Assembly (NCBI GenBank): GCA_035079385.1
Contig: JAVHKY010000024.1
Coordinates: 124,001-188,000, forward strand
DNA from: Aspidiotus rigidus
Lineage: Eukaryota > Arthropoda > Insecta > Hemiptera > Diaspididae
Reading direction: 5' to 3'
DNA: 64,000 nucleotides
The translations under genes and the position numbers were made by a program. Positions 23,660-36,999 of the stretch are shown one piece after another. A model generated the notes under the pieces. That model was given only the letters and a program-made list of their open reading frames with translations, did not search any database and was not told the DNA's origin. Numbering within the stretch: the stretch's first letter is position 1; each line of letters begins with the position of its first letter.

Positions 23660-26600
23660 TACAGGGTAATTATCAATTATTTGGTTGAGAGAGGTAGCTT
23701 GTTTGTCGGTTTGATCAATGGCGTCATGTACAGGGAAGCCAATGTGTCCGGGATTTATGTAAAGATTTTTTGGTGGAGAGGGGAGAAAGGCAGGTAAGTA
23801 TAGGTATAAGTTCCGCTGTAAATATGGAAGCTATATTGCGGATGCGTTCTGAAAATAATTCCCCGTTAATAGAGTACGGGCAAGCTGCTTTATTATATAT
23901 TTTAGACCCCTCAGAGAGGCAGAGTGTGTAAAGAGGGTATTCTTGAAGTAATTTCCTAACGTTCTGGGTACAAGCAGTTTTGTCGGATTTGTCTTGGGTT
24001 CAGGGAGAGTCCAACGGGGGAAAGTTGTAAGCACGTTTTCTAGAAAACAAAAGAAGCAAAGCTGCATTCTTCTACATTCCTATTTAAAAAAGTGAGATCA
24101 TGGATGAGGCTATGATGGAAGATATAAAAGTGGCATTCTAGAACAATTTGCACATTGCAAGGGTTGATTGATGATTGACAACCCCAAAGAGTAATTTGCC
24201 CACCGAAAGAGTAGATAATCAACACTTAAAATAGGTATATGACTTCTTTGGGTGATCAATCAACCGCTACAATATGAAAATTGTCCCAGGACGCTAGTTT
24301 TATTTCTACTCTTGACTTTGAGAGCCAAACAATGCTGGTAAAATTTTTCAAGTAAAGCAATTATTCCAAAACTCTTCTGTTGGTGTACATTTTCAATGAG
24401 GTGCTTTGTATCAGCCGATGTGCCCTGAGCTCAAGACACCTAATGACATCTTTTCACATCCCAATAGTCAAGTGTCCACTGATTTATTCTGGAATTGAAG
24501 TGTAGTCTATGAACACCACTTTTCTCGTGTATAGGAATCTCGGTCTTAAGATTGATCAGGAGTTTGCTCAAAAAGTTGGAATTACAGTGGGCCGCGTCAA
24601 ACAGAAGTACATAAAACACAACTCAGTTCATTAGATAATTATGAAACCCTATAAGGGCAGTCTAATGTATTTAAACCTACTGGTGTGCCAAAGGGGAGGG
24701 AAGCGGTCTCGAGGGAGAGTGGAGGAAGACTCGAGAAAATATCTTACCAATCTTTTGTGTACTAAACAGTCGACATAATGTCGATGTTGTTGGTAGATGC
24801 GAGGTACTTCATGGTGGCGACCTATTTCCTAGCATTGAAAACTTTGACCTGGAGATTGGCCATGGCGTTGAAGTTGGTTAATTTGTGAGAAGGTGGGCAA
24901 AAGGAGTAACCACGAATAAGAATATCCATATCGGTGGACTAATTAAATATGGCAAATTTGTGAGGACCATCCTCAATCGATATGGTGAGTTAAGGATGTT
25001 AATTAGAACGGATTTTCACAAGCAATTATATAATAGATAAGGAAGGAAGAGAACATATTATGACGAAAATATTTTTTCTCTCTACAAAAGTTTATATTGT
25101 GGCCTCTTACTTCCATCGTGAAAGTGATGGTGGCGTAGAGACTATTGATATGAGTGAAACAATTTTGAAGGACGTGAAGAGGACCCGATCACATGACGCA
25201 CCAATACCGATAGAAGATGGAAGGGGAAATTGTAAGGTGAGAGAACATTTTTGAATTTATGTGGGAGGACAGAACGTGAAAAAGAACCATTCAACCAATA
25301 GGAATGCTGATCTTTTCGGGAAATGAGAAGAATTCACCTTTGAAGAGGCAAATGTTGGAAGACCATCTGCACATATTAATAGATTCAGGAATTCACTAAC
25401 CTCTTCAGAGAGGATGTATATTTGGATCAATAAGATTTGAATTTGCTCTAGGTATGCTAAGAAAGAGGACGGCAGCATCAAACGATATAAGGAACCATAG
25501 AGGTGCGAAGGGACGGGGCTCTGGTGTGTTTTTTTTTACCAATGATCGGAATTTCTTCAAATGTCCCACTCGATATTTATTCAATTCATTGATGTTTATA
25601 GTTTGCAGTTCGACTTTTTCTGAGTCTCCACCTCCTCCTTTGTACTCTTCTATTTAGAGTCGAGTAACTTGATGGAAAGTATGAATGGTTTGTATTGCTA
25701 CTTTACTTCGGGGGGAGGAGGAGAAAGGAAAAAGTAAAGTAATCCATTCTCTAGAAGCTATGTATAGAGTTTCCTATGAAAAATAAAAATGTACAACAAT
25801 TGACTGCATTTCAAGTTCGAAATTCAATTTCAAAAACTCATTCAGTGCCCAATTTTGAAAATAAAAACAGAAAACGAATGAGTCCATTAGTTTTATGAAA
25901 GCTCCAAGACCCCACTATTCGGAAATTTCTTCAGGTTTATTTTGAATGAGTTCGGTAACATAAATTTGACTAATTGACCTCATTACCAATTACCAACTCA
26001 CACATACCTACTTGCGTTGTACAAATCTCGTTCATTCTCCGCGGAAAATTTGTCTTTGTGGTAGTAAGTACTCGTACACATCGCCAACATTTAGTCATAC
26101 TGAAACATGGAAGTCATTATTACCTGACTTGAGTAAAACTCTCGTAACAATACACGTTGTAGTACCGGTAACTTGTTTAAATTCTGAAATCCGGCAATCA
26201 TGCAGGTAGGTACATGTTCGAGAATTCGAGTTCGTTGTCTTCTCACTTATATGACTGCGTGTATCATTGTCGATATGAAGAACCCACACTATAGCCTAAT
26301 ACTGAAGCTGTAAAACATGACATGTTCATTTTATTACAAAATTCTTGCTATCTTTGTTTCGAGCATCCTCATCAAGAATACGACTTAATTATCTTTTCTT
26401 TTCTCATTCTCAATATTTTCCGCTGGTATTTATTTTCTTATTCGTCTTTTTATAGCCTTCACCGTGTATTCTTTCTACCTCCTTATTTCTGTTTTCCAGC
26501 AGTACCGGTTCGAGAGTATAATTCAAATTCAAATTGCAGGCAATGTATGTGTAATGATTGTCCTCGTACAGGAAATCCGCAGCTTATAAAATTACTTAAC

Positions 26601-27690
26601 AAGTATTTTTTTGAACGCTCCGCGTCGCAGGAGAAAACGAAAACGTAATTTTTGCCGAAGCACGACTCTTGATGAATTTCGAAACGAATAAAAAATATAA
26701 AATACAGAAAAGGAAGTGAATCAGTTTTCCGTGCCAGGATTATGGCATTTAGTTTTCATACGTATGAATGAAATAATACTGTCGTTCTGGGTTTTCGATT
26801 TCTCAGGAAAAGTGTTCATCTAACCCTGACGATAATCGGATTAACAAGTTGAATGATCCTCAAATTCTGACCAGCTATTAAATCACGAAGTACAAAAAAA
26901 AAAAATGGACTCTAGAGATCATTCACCTAAAATTTGCCATACGAGCCATTAGCACGCAGGTTTATCCTATTTTTCCGCTGAGATTATTATTTTTCAATGG
27001 ACAAGGCTTAATTACGCCCCCCCCCCTCTTTCCAGGAGATCCTCTCGTGGTATTTTCGATCGCAAATTCATGTGACTCATATTTCGTTACTTTCTAATTC
27101 TGAAAACTACACCTAAATATGATTTGTTCCTTATTACTGCCTTTGATGGGTCTCTCAATAGTTTGCCATCAATAAAGCGTGCCAGGGGGCATTAATTTTT
27201 GGCATATGTCGAGAGATTGAGGCATAGAAAAATAGGCCTACTTATCAAAACGCGTAGGTAGTTATCTTGATTTCAATACGATTTGGCGCCGTCATTGTAG
27301 ATAAGGTGCCCTTAAAGTGAAATACACACCTATGGATACTCTGATATGCAGTTTTATAATGTGTTTCATGCCAATACTGTGTTCATGAGTTCAGCCCTTT
27401 AGTTTATCCGTACAAATTTGGCATCAATGTAGACCTATAGAAAACTGGATGGCACTGTCGTGGACACAAATTCGGTAGCTTGCACGTGATAAAGATCTTG
27501 AAAGTTGTGGTCGTGCATAAAAATGGCTTATGTATTCCGTTGCTTAGAAAAAAGAATTTTTCTACTGACATAAGATGGCAAAATTAGAAGATATTAATCT
27601 ACAAATGATTTCTGGCAGATTCAAAGAGGGGGCTAGAAGCAAACCTTTCATTTGTGGATTTTAAATCTTCTCTCATCAATATAAAAAGAC
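23660..27690. other. No gene recognised
   Basis: A long stretch without supported genes. Purine-rich segments around 24700-25480 with open frames at 25060-25254 and 25454-25657 could be antisense LINE debris, but no motif can be identified. 26322-26648 is an open frame of 108 residues with a hydrophobic, Phe/Tyr-rich start and no family resemblance. A C13 tract lies near 27015. Confidence 0.35.
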
Positions 27691-27699
27691 TACAAAAGT

Positions 27700-28800
27700 A
27701 GGGCTCTGACCCAGACAAGCGTCGGTCGTATGAATGTGGATTCTAGAAAATTCTCTTCAAAGACTTAGCCGAGTTCCGTAGTCTCACCTTACCTTCTGAA
27801 CCCCATATCGAAAAGTCTGAATTCCTTGCATGTTCCCAAATACCCATCACACACTCATACTAACTGTAACCACAAACTCTTCCTCAAATTCTACAATAGT
27901 CCAATCGTTCCCAACTTGATTGCGCATTTCCAATTTATACCCAGTCCAACAGAACCACCTTGAAATGCTGGCGCCTCGACTGACAGGCTCTTGGTGCACA
28001 ACGTACCAGCTCTTTACTCAGCCTATACACTGAGACTAATGTTCCTTCTCCGTCGCCGCTAACTTTCCGGTCTCAACAACCCAATACCTAATCTTTCCTA
28101 CTTTCAAATGCTCTCAGCTCACGTAATCCACCTCACCTGTTGCTTTGGGGTACTCATTTCAAACATGAGCCCTTACTTTCTGTTTCCCACTCCCTTGATT
28201 AAACCCTATCGCTGACATTCCCAAAACGGTTAATTCTATATTAATATAATTTCTTCAGAATTTGCTTTCCAAACTCTCTGCTACACGGACAGGTTCAAAT
28301 TGAGAACCGGGTATGCAGTCTCTATCCAGGGTAATGTCTCATTTTTCCGTGATATGGGAAACGCCGCTCCCATACCTGTGTCTTCTCACCCGCTTCTCTC
28401 TTCCCCGCAAATTCTTCATACTATCAGATTCTCTCTGATCCTTACTGGCTATTCCAAGACCCTCATTCTGCCAATACTGTCGTCTAACGAATCTTAATTT
28501 TTATTTGTAATGTAGTGAAGTTCTTCCTCATCCTTCATCTCTTTTCTATGGATACCAGGGCGCATCGACCTTAAGGAACATGAAGCAATGGACCATCGCC
28601 ACAAAGCAGACACTGCGTTCCTTCTCTCTTTCCTTCGAATGATTTAAAATCCTGTTACTGCTCCTCCATCCTCACCTCCTGGCGTAATTTCTGGTCCTCG
28701 TGACTCGGAAGCCTACCCTTCTCCTCCCACTAGGCTAGTCTAGTCCATCGTCTTTTCCTTCTTTATCTTCTCGTACTTTCATGGTCTCATAAAAACGACA
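27700..28800 (+). pseudogene. LINE relic with RNase H start (+)
   Basis: C-rich sense-strand sequence typical of the LINE copies in this window. 27965-28020 (GACAGGCTCTTGG, then GTACCAGCTCTTTACTCAGC) matches the complement of 36605-36660, so both are the same family. At 28282-28335 the plus strand reads CYTDRFKLRTGYAVSI, resembling the first beta-hairpin of an RNase H domain (YTDGSK followed by a G-Y/F-A strand). The ORF is otherwise shattered by stops. Boundaries are approximate. Confidence 0.55.
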
Positions 28801-31470
28801 CGACACTAAATGCATTTCCTTCCCAATAAACTGATCAGAGGTGTAGTATGAGACATATTATTCTTCCATTTTTTACACACCCCCAGAAAGTCATTATCGT
28901 TATTACTATGTTCTCATACAGAAGCTATGAATCTTAGAAATAGAGGAAGAGGCTGTAACTTTTGAATCAATTTTTTTATAAGGCGCGTGCTTGACACACG
29001 TGTCAGGCCCCAAAATCAAAAAATTAATTGACTCGTTTGCACTGATTCCTTTCCCGTTCGATTGTGAAGTCTAAGAACGAAATTTCGTTTTTCAGGCACT
29101 GTATTTGCTTACGGCGTTTTATTTGTGAGCTCGGTAAGGATATCGCCAACCTTCGCAAATCAGTCAAAGATTGAAATTCTCCGAACACTGGGTAAGACAG
29201 ACATCGGTGCCAACGGGAGATATTTTCTTCCACAAAACGCATTCCTTGCTAAATATGATGAACTAATATCTAATCAGAGCGCTATGAGCAAGTTTTGGCG
29301 TTCTCTCGGTGCTACTAAGATATCGACAGATGCGAAGCTTTCTACGTTTTTCAAACCGGTTTCTTTCTTTTCAGAAAGGCCGTATGTTCTTACAATCGTA
29401 GGTAATCTATTTACCCGACTTGATATCGCGAGTGTGCTCATCATTTTCGTAGAGCATCTCAAATGTAGAGAGGAAAGTAAGGAAAGTAATTTATACTCTT
29501 GGATTCACACGAGGATACCGGCCGTTGATTTCATTTTCGTACTCTGGACCAGATAGCGCATTTTTTCAGCAACCTTGCCATTGGGAACGTGAAAAAACTT
29601 AGTCAGCGACGTACACTATTCTCGTTCAGTTTGTTCATTGTAATTACGAGGTATATATTTTGATACAATAGACAACATAAGTACGTACTACGTACCGTAA
29701 CGAGAAAGAAGAAAAAAATGTGAAGAAAAAAAAAGAAAAATTCTCAGCAACGTGGCGTTCCTTCTACGCGATTGCATCTGCTGGTCAATGCTCGTTAAAC
29801 AGCAATCATTGTACCGAAAATAAAATTACTTTCGTATTCCGGTTTGTATCAGGCATAAAACCTGAGTTGAAAGTTCGTGATGAACGATGAAATGTATTCG
29901 TAAAAGTTCAGTAAAAGAATTTCGTGGGAGTTGGTGGGTGTAATGAGCGAGGATGGCGGAGGCCTGGTCTTCGTATACACAACACCATATTATGTGAGTA
30001 TAATCGTAATCTGTGTGAAACCGTTTTCCAGGCTCGGAAAGAGCATACTTACGATTGCGAAACGCACGCTGAAAGAAAACTTGCTTTGTACTCCAACAGA
30101 GGAGTCTTTGACCTCTATTGCTCCAACACGACATATTCGTTGTTATTTATTCTTCAATCATTTTTTTCTCTCTCTCTCTTTATGCCTCGCCTCTACTGTT
30201 GCAGGTATCAGTATAACTCGGATACGTCATGACTGTACGCTGCATACTATACTTGTAGGTACCTTGTAACTTCATTCCTTGTAGCCTTATATCTATAGAG
30301 ATGGCTAGTGGGCACTTGCAGGTATATTCGGCTTCGGTCATTACGCGTACAATATCGAATGGCTCTTGTATGCCGTGGGTACCATAGTAAGAGAGTGCAA
30401 TTCACAATATTGCGCATTGCTCGACAGGTGTAGGCCACCCAAAGCGGGGTATCTCATCGACGTCTCGAAGTCCAAACCAAACCATACGACTTTCCACCCT
30501 TCGATCCTGTACCTCTTGACTTTTTACTCGGCGTTTTCTCATTAACGAGTCGCGAAGTACTGACGCGAGAAGAACATGACTGTTGAAAGGTAGAATGAAG
30601 CTACCGGATTACTGTAACCGGCAGCCGGCATTAAAACTATGCAAGAACCTGAAACGAAGTAACAACAAATTTAAATTTTATTGTTGGGAAAAAAATAAAT
30701 TAATAAAACATACTCGTTTTCTTAAACCTTTAAAACACTAAAAACGTTTTATCGCTCGCAATGAAAAGATGTGCAAGTAAACGTGGAAAAGTCACCAAGC
30801 AGTTGAAATTCTTTTTTCGAATGACAAGCAGCAATGCGGAGGTAGATACCATCATTTGGAAAGACAGAAAAAAATCAGTGCCTAATATTAAATTCTAGCT
30901 CTTCTAATGCCGGTATCGCTGGGTCTATTTTTCCGAAAGGATTAAGAGGAAATAAAAAGTTACAGCGATCAAAATTATACAAATATTTGACAGAAATATA
31001 ATACGTTGTTGTTGTGATCTATGATCAGAAAGCCTGGTAGACAGAATGCTTACTGATGGGCGCGTAAAATCTTGATTTAGACGGAAGAACATACGAGAAA
31101 GTCTCTACCGCTCATATCTAAGTGCCGTCTTTTATTGTCATTCTACGGATCAAGTTTTTTACGATTATTGATTCCGGACATAATTTTTTCATAAAGTCTG
31201 ACAAAAGTACTAAAAACTTTATTCGACTTGTAAGAAACCTTTGCACTTTTTTAAAACGGAACTCGAAAGGCAAGACGGTCATATTTTTGGTCGCTTACCA
31301 CTATCTAGATGTCATTACTAGCTCTATCAACTCGCTAAAAATTATTCCGAAAAAATATACGAGAAGCTTAACAAACCTTCTCAAGACTCACGTGACCTAA
31401 GAGGTTTCCAAATTAAATTCTTGTTTTCAACCTTAAGGAAAAAATCAAGAGCCACTGCTTCTTTTGTAGT
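28800..31470. other. No gene recognised
   Basis: The plus-strand open frame 29125-29556 (143 residues, beginning MSSVRISPTF) is among the longer non-repetitive ones in the window but has no recognisable domain or convincing start context. It could be chance or part of an unknown gene. Overlapping frames at 29924-30269 are likewise unsupported. TACGTAC/GTAGGTACC words cluster near 29680 and 30250. Confidence 0.35.
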
Positions 31471-31479
31471 GGCAGCCAA

Positions 31480-31830
31480 GAATTTTTATCCTAACTCGAG
31501 AGTCAAAAAGTTTCCTTCCTCGCATATTTAACTTCAAGTCTTTATGATGACGTCACTTTCTGATGATGTAATTGTTCCTCAATGTTTCCAAGTTCCTTCA
31601 GGTCAGTCAAATGTTTAAATTCCTTTTCGCGCGTATTTATAGCTTCAAGTTTACCTGCCTCCCCTTCTGGTCCTTATTGAAGGTTTCCCCAAGTGTTTAA
31701 GATGATGTCACTCCCTAATAGCATCAAGCTCCTCTAGATTAGCCTTTTTCTTTAATTTTAAGTTGAAATTTTTCAAGTCCCTTGATGACGTCACTTCCTG
31801 TTCTTCAAGAGGATTCAAACCAAATATCCT
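31480..31830. repeat. Diverged repeat block with TGACGTCAC motifs
   Basis: Phrases TTCAAGT, GATGAYGTCACT and TTCCTCAAG recur about every 120-150 bp (31530-31600, 31690-31740, 31765-31815). Two units contain the full palindrome TGACGTCA (31548-31555, 31786-31793). The repeat is old and degraded. No coding content. Confidence 0.45.
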
Positions 31831-31964
31831 CCGCTCCTTACACTAAGAGCTCCCCCCTCCCACCCTCTACTCCACGCGAAAACGTATTTTCTATGTCCTT
31901 TAAATAGGTAAGCTATTTCTCAAAAACAAATATCTCCCTCTCTGCTCTTAGTTTGTGAGTATTT

Positions 31965-32042
31965 TCCTGGGCCGTCTTCCTCATTTACAAAAATGGTGCC
32001 CGTGTACTGTAGGTGGCACCACTATAAAATAAATAAATAATA
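31965..32042 (+). mobile_element. LINE-like 3' tail
   Basis: GGGCCGTCTTCC is followed by GTACTGTAGGTGGCACC and then ATAAAATAAATAAATAATAAA. A short 3' UTR ending in an imperfect (TAAA)n run resembles the end of the LINE copy at 46.0-46.06 kb. Only the tail is convincing. No associated coding sequence can be read directly upstream. Confidence 0.4.
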
Positions 32043-32216
32043 AACTCCTAATGTTGAAATTCTTTGATTCATTTTCTCAACGGCTGCAAATTCAAAATTT
32101 CTCAAGATCCTTCTCCTTAAACAATTGCCGTCCAGTCCCAATCTGCTTCCGTCTACAAAAAGAAATTGAAGTACGTACTTCATGTGATCACGGCCATGGA
32201 ATATACTGATCCCAAC

Positions 32217-32632
32217 AATGGACTACTACGTATGTTGAGGACAGAGAATTTTGGCCACAACCACGAAAAATTTTCACCACAGCTATTGAAATCCTTTGTT
32301 CTGGACAGAAAATATCGAAGACAACCATGAAATTTCTAAGTTGTGGACGAAAATTATGATCAAGACCGTGGAGTAGTGGATAAAAAATTTTAATCATGAC
32401 CACGAAAAATTTCGACCACGATTATGGAATTTTTTTGTTGCAGATGGAAAATTTTGATCTAGACCATAAAATTTCAGTTTTTGAACAGACAATTTTCATT
32501 ACGACCATGAAAAATTTTGACAACTACCATGAAACTCTCATGTTTTGGACGGAAAATTTTTCCTACGACGATAGAAAATATGTACCACGACTATGCAATT
32601 CGTATGTTGTGGACAGAAAATTTTGACTACGG
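32217..32632. repeat. Diverged minisatellite, about eight units
   Basis: A phrase of the form TGTTGTGGACAGAAAATTTT followed by ACCACGACCATGAAA recurs at about 32230, 32297, 32340, 32375, 32437, 32480, 32535 and 32607. Unit spacing is irregular (about 35-70 bp). The open frames crossing it simply translate the repeat. Units are diverged, so the array is not young. Confidence 0.75.
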
Positions 32633-32649
32633 ATGGATAATAGTAGAGA

Positions 32650-34640
32650 GTCTCTACATACATCCACTTTTAAAAGGTATCTTAGACTTCGTTAACAGTA
32701 AAAAATGATATCTCCGTTTGGTAGGCTGCCTACTACACCAATGTACAGGTAGACCGCATACGAGGAACAGAACTTTCCTACATATGAGACCGATACCCTA
32801 AAGTCAAAATTTCCGAAGTACCCCTCCGTAATTTCTACATTAGGGTAGGTAAAATACTCGCAGTTCAGAGAATCCATTCTCTCAGTCGTCTTTAAACAAC
32901 TTTCCCAAATTACGTCAAACCTCCCATCCCCTTCACCACCACAAAATCTCGTTCCTCAACTCAAATCGCTCATGGTTATCCTTCTTTCTACTTGTTGTCT
33001 AACCGCGTCAGCGTCAAAAATTCAAAAAACATATGCTCGATATCATTTCGATGCCTAAAGATTCATATCAACCATTAAATGTCGCTTCATTATATGGAAA
33101 AATATCACAGGGATTTAATTCTAAACAATAAATGATTTTTCAATCTCGTTTCGATTGGAATTTTTTCTGTGTATTTCCTAGATACAAATATATCGACGGG
33201 TCATAAAAAAATTCATTTTTGTATTAAAATCAATTAAACATTTTTTCTCGGTATCTACTATTTCATTCGACCATATTTGGAATGAGAAGATACTCGTACA
33301 ATAAATTTTTTCGTCATTCGAAAACAAAAAAAATTCATCTTCTATATTGGCACACTAATTTTTGAGTTTTTTCAATATCATTAAAAAATTTCTTTGGTTG
33401 TGATTTTAAGCCTCATTGGAGAACAAAATTTGGTGCGTTCATGGTCAAGTTAGAATTTGCATTTCGGCTAAATAATTTCAGCTACGAGCGTCATTAATAT
33501 CATCAAGGTCGAACTCATGATCTAAATTTATGAAAGATTGCTCTATAGAGTTGATATTATGTACTTATATTCATTATATCAATATAAAAGTAAAAAAATA
33601 AATTAAATAAACGAGAAATTGATTCCTCTCCCTCTGCGTCCTCTACTGACGTCAGGTGTGTCACAGAAACGAAAACTTGCCTCATTATCGAAAATTTCCA
33701 AGAAGATTGTGATTTCTTCTCGAGTCAAAAATAAATAATTTATAGGTCTCATAGTGAAAATTTCACTATTAGGATTTTCAAAGCTCTGCACCTCTGATAA
33801 CCTCCACCTCTGGTATTTCTGACTCACCGATATCAGAGGTTTAGTTGATGGTGATTTCATAATTTCAAAACCTGTCGTTTCAAGTTATTCATCACCCTAA
33901 TTGGAACAGGGGCTTGATCATTTCACAGCCTTATGACATTATTCAGTTCATGGAAATGTAAAAATTTTATAAAAATTTTTGTGAATTCAGCTCTAGAATA
34001 CACATTCCATGAAGAAGCGAACAAAGTTCGTCAACTTGAACTTCAAAATGCTCATTTCTTGACAGCAAGAAAAAATTAATAGCGCTATAAAATGAAAATG
34101 ATAAATATCTAATCAATTAAACCCGGCTCGAAAAATTTAAGTAATAAAAATTCTCGGAAAGGTAATTTTTATTTCAATTAAAAACTCGAAGTCATAAACC
34201 TAAAATTATGATAAGAATTTTTTTTTCTTCTCAGATCTATCAAACATTCCATATGGTTGGTTATTAGCGGAATGCAAAAGTTCGAGAATAAGAGAAGAAG
34301 AGAGGAAACCTGTAATGGCAAATGGACTCCAGATCGTGTACATTTTTTTGTTATAAACATTTATTTGCAGCACTTTCGTTCGCGTACCGTAGATAGATAA
34401 AACAGAAGGAATGAATACGAGTATAGAGGATTTCGAGTCATTAACTCGAATGAAAAAGAATCGGACGATTACTTTTGTCCGATATGATTCCATGATTTTT
34501 CAAACGACCCCTTAAGGGTCTCTAGCTAATTTTTTTCGGATGCACGACAAAATTTTAAATAAATACTCAAAGGTGTTTTTGAGTGGATGACTTTTCAAAC
34601 TTATTACCAGTAAACGATTTCACTTCATTCTACTCTTCAT
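32650..34640. other. No gene recognised
   Basis: Very AT-rich. It contains one dispersed AGGTAGACCGCATA word at 32747-32760 and a TGACGTCA at 33647-33654. No domain, RNA gene or transposon end is recognised. Confidence 0.4.
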
Positions 34641-34654
34641 TGAACAGAAATCTT

Positions 34655-36110
34655 TTATTATTTTATTTTTTTACGAGCTACATAATGGTCATCAGCTCGT
34701 GAAGACGAATGGGATTGAATGGATATAGAATAGGATGAGGACCGGAGGAAGTTCACAGTATTAGAATTGAATTCCGAGTTGTCGGAGAGGACAGAAGAAA
34801 CTTGAGTGAGGTTAGAAAAGGATTTTCTGAGGTTTAGGGAGTATGGACAGGAGAAAAAATGGGAGACGGATGTACCAATTCTTAGTCAAGATATGACAGC
34901 TATATCCTCATATAGCGTGAGGAACGAATTGAAGAAGACGAGAGAAATGGGGATATTTTCACCAAAAGAAGTTTTTAAGGGACTGAGACGACCAAAGCTT
35001 GTATCATGATGCAATGAATAGTAAACTGTAGTAAAATTTCAAGTAGCCGGCCGGAGAAAAAGTATGGTCAGTTATTGAGGAGGAGATCAGGGCTTACTTA
35101 GCGGCTAAGTCCACTGCGTTCTGTTCCGGAAGGCCGATGATCCAGAGGAAAGTGTGAAGGAGGATGAGAATGCGCTGAACGGTGGGATCGAATGAGTAGA
35201 GGTCTTGTATGGCTTGGAGAGAGGAACTGGAATCGGAAAGAGGAAGAATGTATTGCGAGAGGGGAGAAGAAAGAGATGAGTAAGATAGGAATAGATAACA
35301 GATAGTTCAGCAGAGTATATGGAAGCCGAGATTTTTGTGCGAAAGAGGGAGACTTCTCCATTGATAAAGAAAGTGTAGCAACTTTTGGAACACGACAGGT
35401 ATCCCAGGTTGTAGAAGGAAAATCATTAGCAATAATGGCTTTGATCTGTCTGATGTAGATTATGTCGGGTAATTTCGGGAAGTTAGCCAGTTTGAGGTGA
35501 ATATGAGGTGTCGTGGATATCCGGAAAGAGGTGAATGGTCAGATAGGAAGAAGGGGCCTAAATTTGAGATGGTGGTTTTGACACCAACTGGAACGGATTT
35601 TTTGATAGAAAAACGAAATTCTCAATCTGAGGTCCATGAGGAGACCTTATCAAGTGTGAGTAAGGATAGCTCGTTAAGGATTCGTAAAAGCAAGACAGAT
35701 TTTGAAGTCGTCTGCAAAAAGTCACTCAGAGAAAGAAAGGAAACACAGTTTATCAAATCATTTACGGCAATCAGGAAGAGTGGAACACTCTCTCTCAGGG
35801 ATGCCATTTTGGATGAAGTGGAGGAAAGATATTACAGGTTATGAATTCGGACTGGTATGGATTCGGTTGGAGAAGGAAAAGTAAGTTGCCGCGGAGGCCT
35901 ATTTCAAATAATTTAGAGAAAATATAGTGTCGCCTACCACGCGGAAAGGCTTCCTGTAAGTCGAGGAATACGGTGTAAAGAAGAGAGTTTTTTCGGAATG
36001 ATTCTTCAATTTGGAAGTTGAGGTCAGAAAAGGTTTTAGATTAAAGGAACTAGAATAATCTTTTGTTGAGAATTTTTCCCGAGAGTTTACCTAGAATTGG
36101 TCTACCTCAC
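34655..36110 (-). pseudogene. LINE relic: RT, RNase H remnant and 3' tail
   Basis: On the minus strand: an RT N-terminal block with ATTCTCAACAAAAGATTAT (about 36080-36050; same DNA as 41.93 kb), then KLFEIGLRGNLLF (about 35915-35870), then an RT motif B-like GMASLRESVPLFLIAVNDL (about 35810-35755) with a degenerate motif C after it. An AEL-containing RNase H-like segment lies near 35320-35270, and C-rich coding debris continues to about 34800. The end is GAGCTGATGACCATTATG, then TAGCTC and an A-rich tail at 34680-34655. Domain order is correct for one I-like LINE copy (RT, then RNase H, then 3' tail). Stops and frameshifts are numerous. Confidence 0.65.
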
Positions 36111-36559
36111 AATTGGGACATCATTCACGTATGTAGACCAGTGTTTGATCGAGTTTCTGAACTTGCCGTATTTCAATATCTTATTTTCCATGTCATTCAT
36201 GACTATGACAGTGGTAATCCCATTGCTAGTCATTTTTCCTGACTGTAGAACTTGATATTGAGTCGACAGTAGTTCTAGTCTACGATCTTTTCCAATATTT
36301 TTGCTCACTTCATCCCCCTCAAGGTTCCCATTGTATCTGTTGTTGTTAAGCAGGGTGAGAAGTTCCTCCTACAGTATGGTACCAAACTTGTTTGTTATAC
36401 AGTTTATCGTCGCTCTTGATTTCCACCCTGTCCAATCCCTCGATAAGCTTCCTCTTGTTGCTGATGCTTTGTTTAGGTGGGGTTTGGTAGTTCCCTTTCA
36501 AGAATCTGGTCTCTTGTAACATGGTGATTAAATACTATTAACCAGTGGTCTTATCATCG

Positions 36560-36990
36560 GAAAATTCGTTGGAGTGGGAACACCTGCCACAGCGCTGGGC
36601 TGAGTAAAGAGCTGGTACGTGGTGCCCCGAGAGCCTGTCAGTAGAAGCTCAGAAGACTGAATGGGGGTCTAGAAATTTTATAATTGCAAGCGGGAGGGGA
36701 GCTGTAGTCATTTGAGAACAGATTGGACTGGTGTAGAGTTGCGAGATAGGTATTTGAAAATTCAGACATTTTTTGATATAGGGCCCAGAAGGTTTTGGAG
36801 AGGATTTGGGCACAGGATTGGTGGTAATTATAAAGTTCTGTAGACGCAGAGTGGAAAGAAGCGTAGGGTATGAATATCTTATTTGAGATACCTGCACCAG
36901 AACTGTTTTCTTATTTTAAAATCGAGATTCACGGCCAGATGCCCAATTTGAGATTTTGTCAAGAGGTAGTTGGATTAGTCATGCTGCTCT
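36560..36990 (-). pseudogene. LINE relic: RT thumb region, separate copy
   Basis: The minus-strand frame 36897-36649 contains STLRLQNFIITTNPVPK, matching LRLQNLIIIIQPTAK of the 11-kb copy. In an intact LINE this region follows RT motif C. Here it lies 5' (minus-strand sense) of the RT start at 36.08 kb, so it must belong to a different insertion. The part below 36660 matches the 27.96-kb relic. Non-functional. Confidence 0.6.
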
Positions 36991-36999
36991 TTTATGAGT

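Noticed and set aside
29125..29556. 143-residue open frame as a host gene
   Set aside because: Plausible amino-acid composition, but no family resemblance, no strong start context and no splice sites. Kept only as a note.
31480..31830. CRISPR-like or regularly spaced array
   Set aside because: The repeats are few, diverged and irregularly spaced, and the window is clearly eukaryotic.
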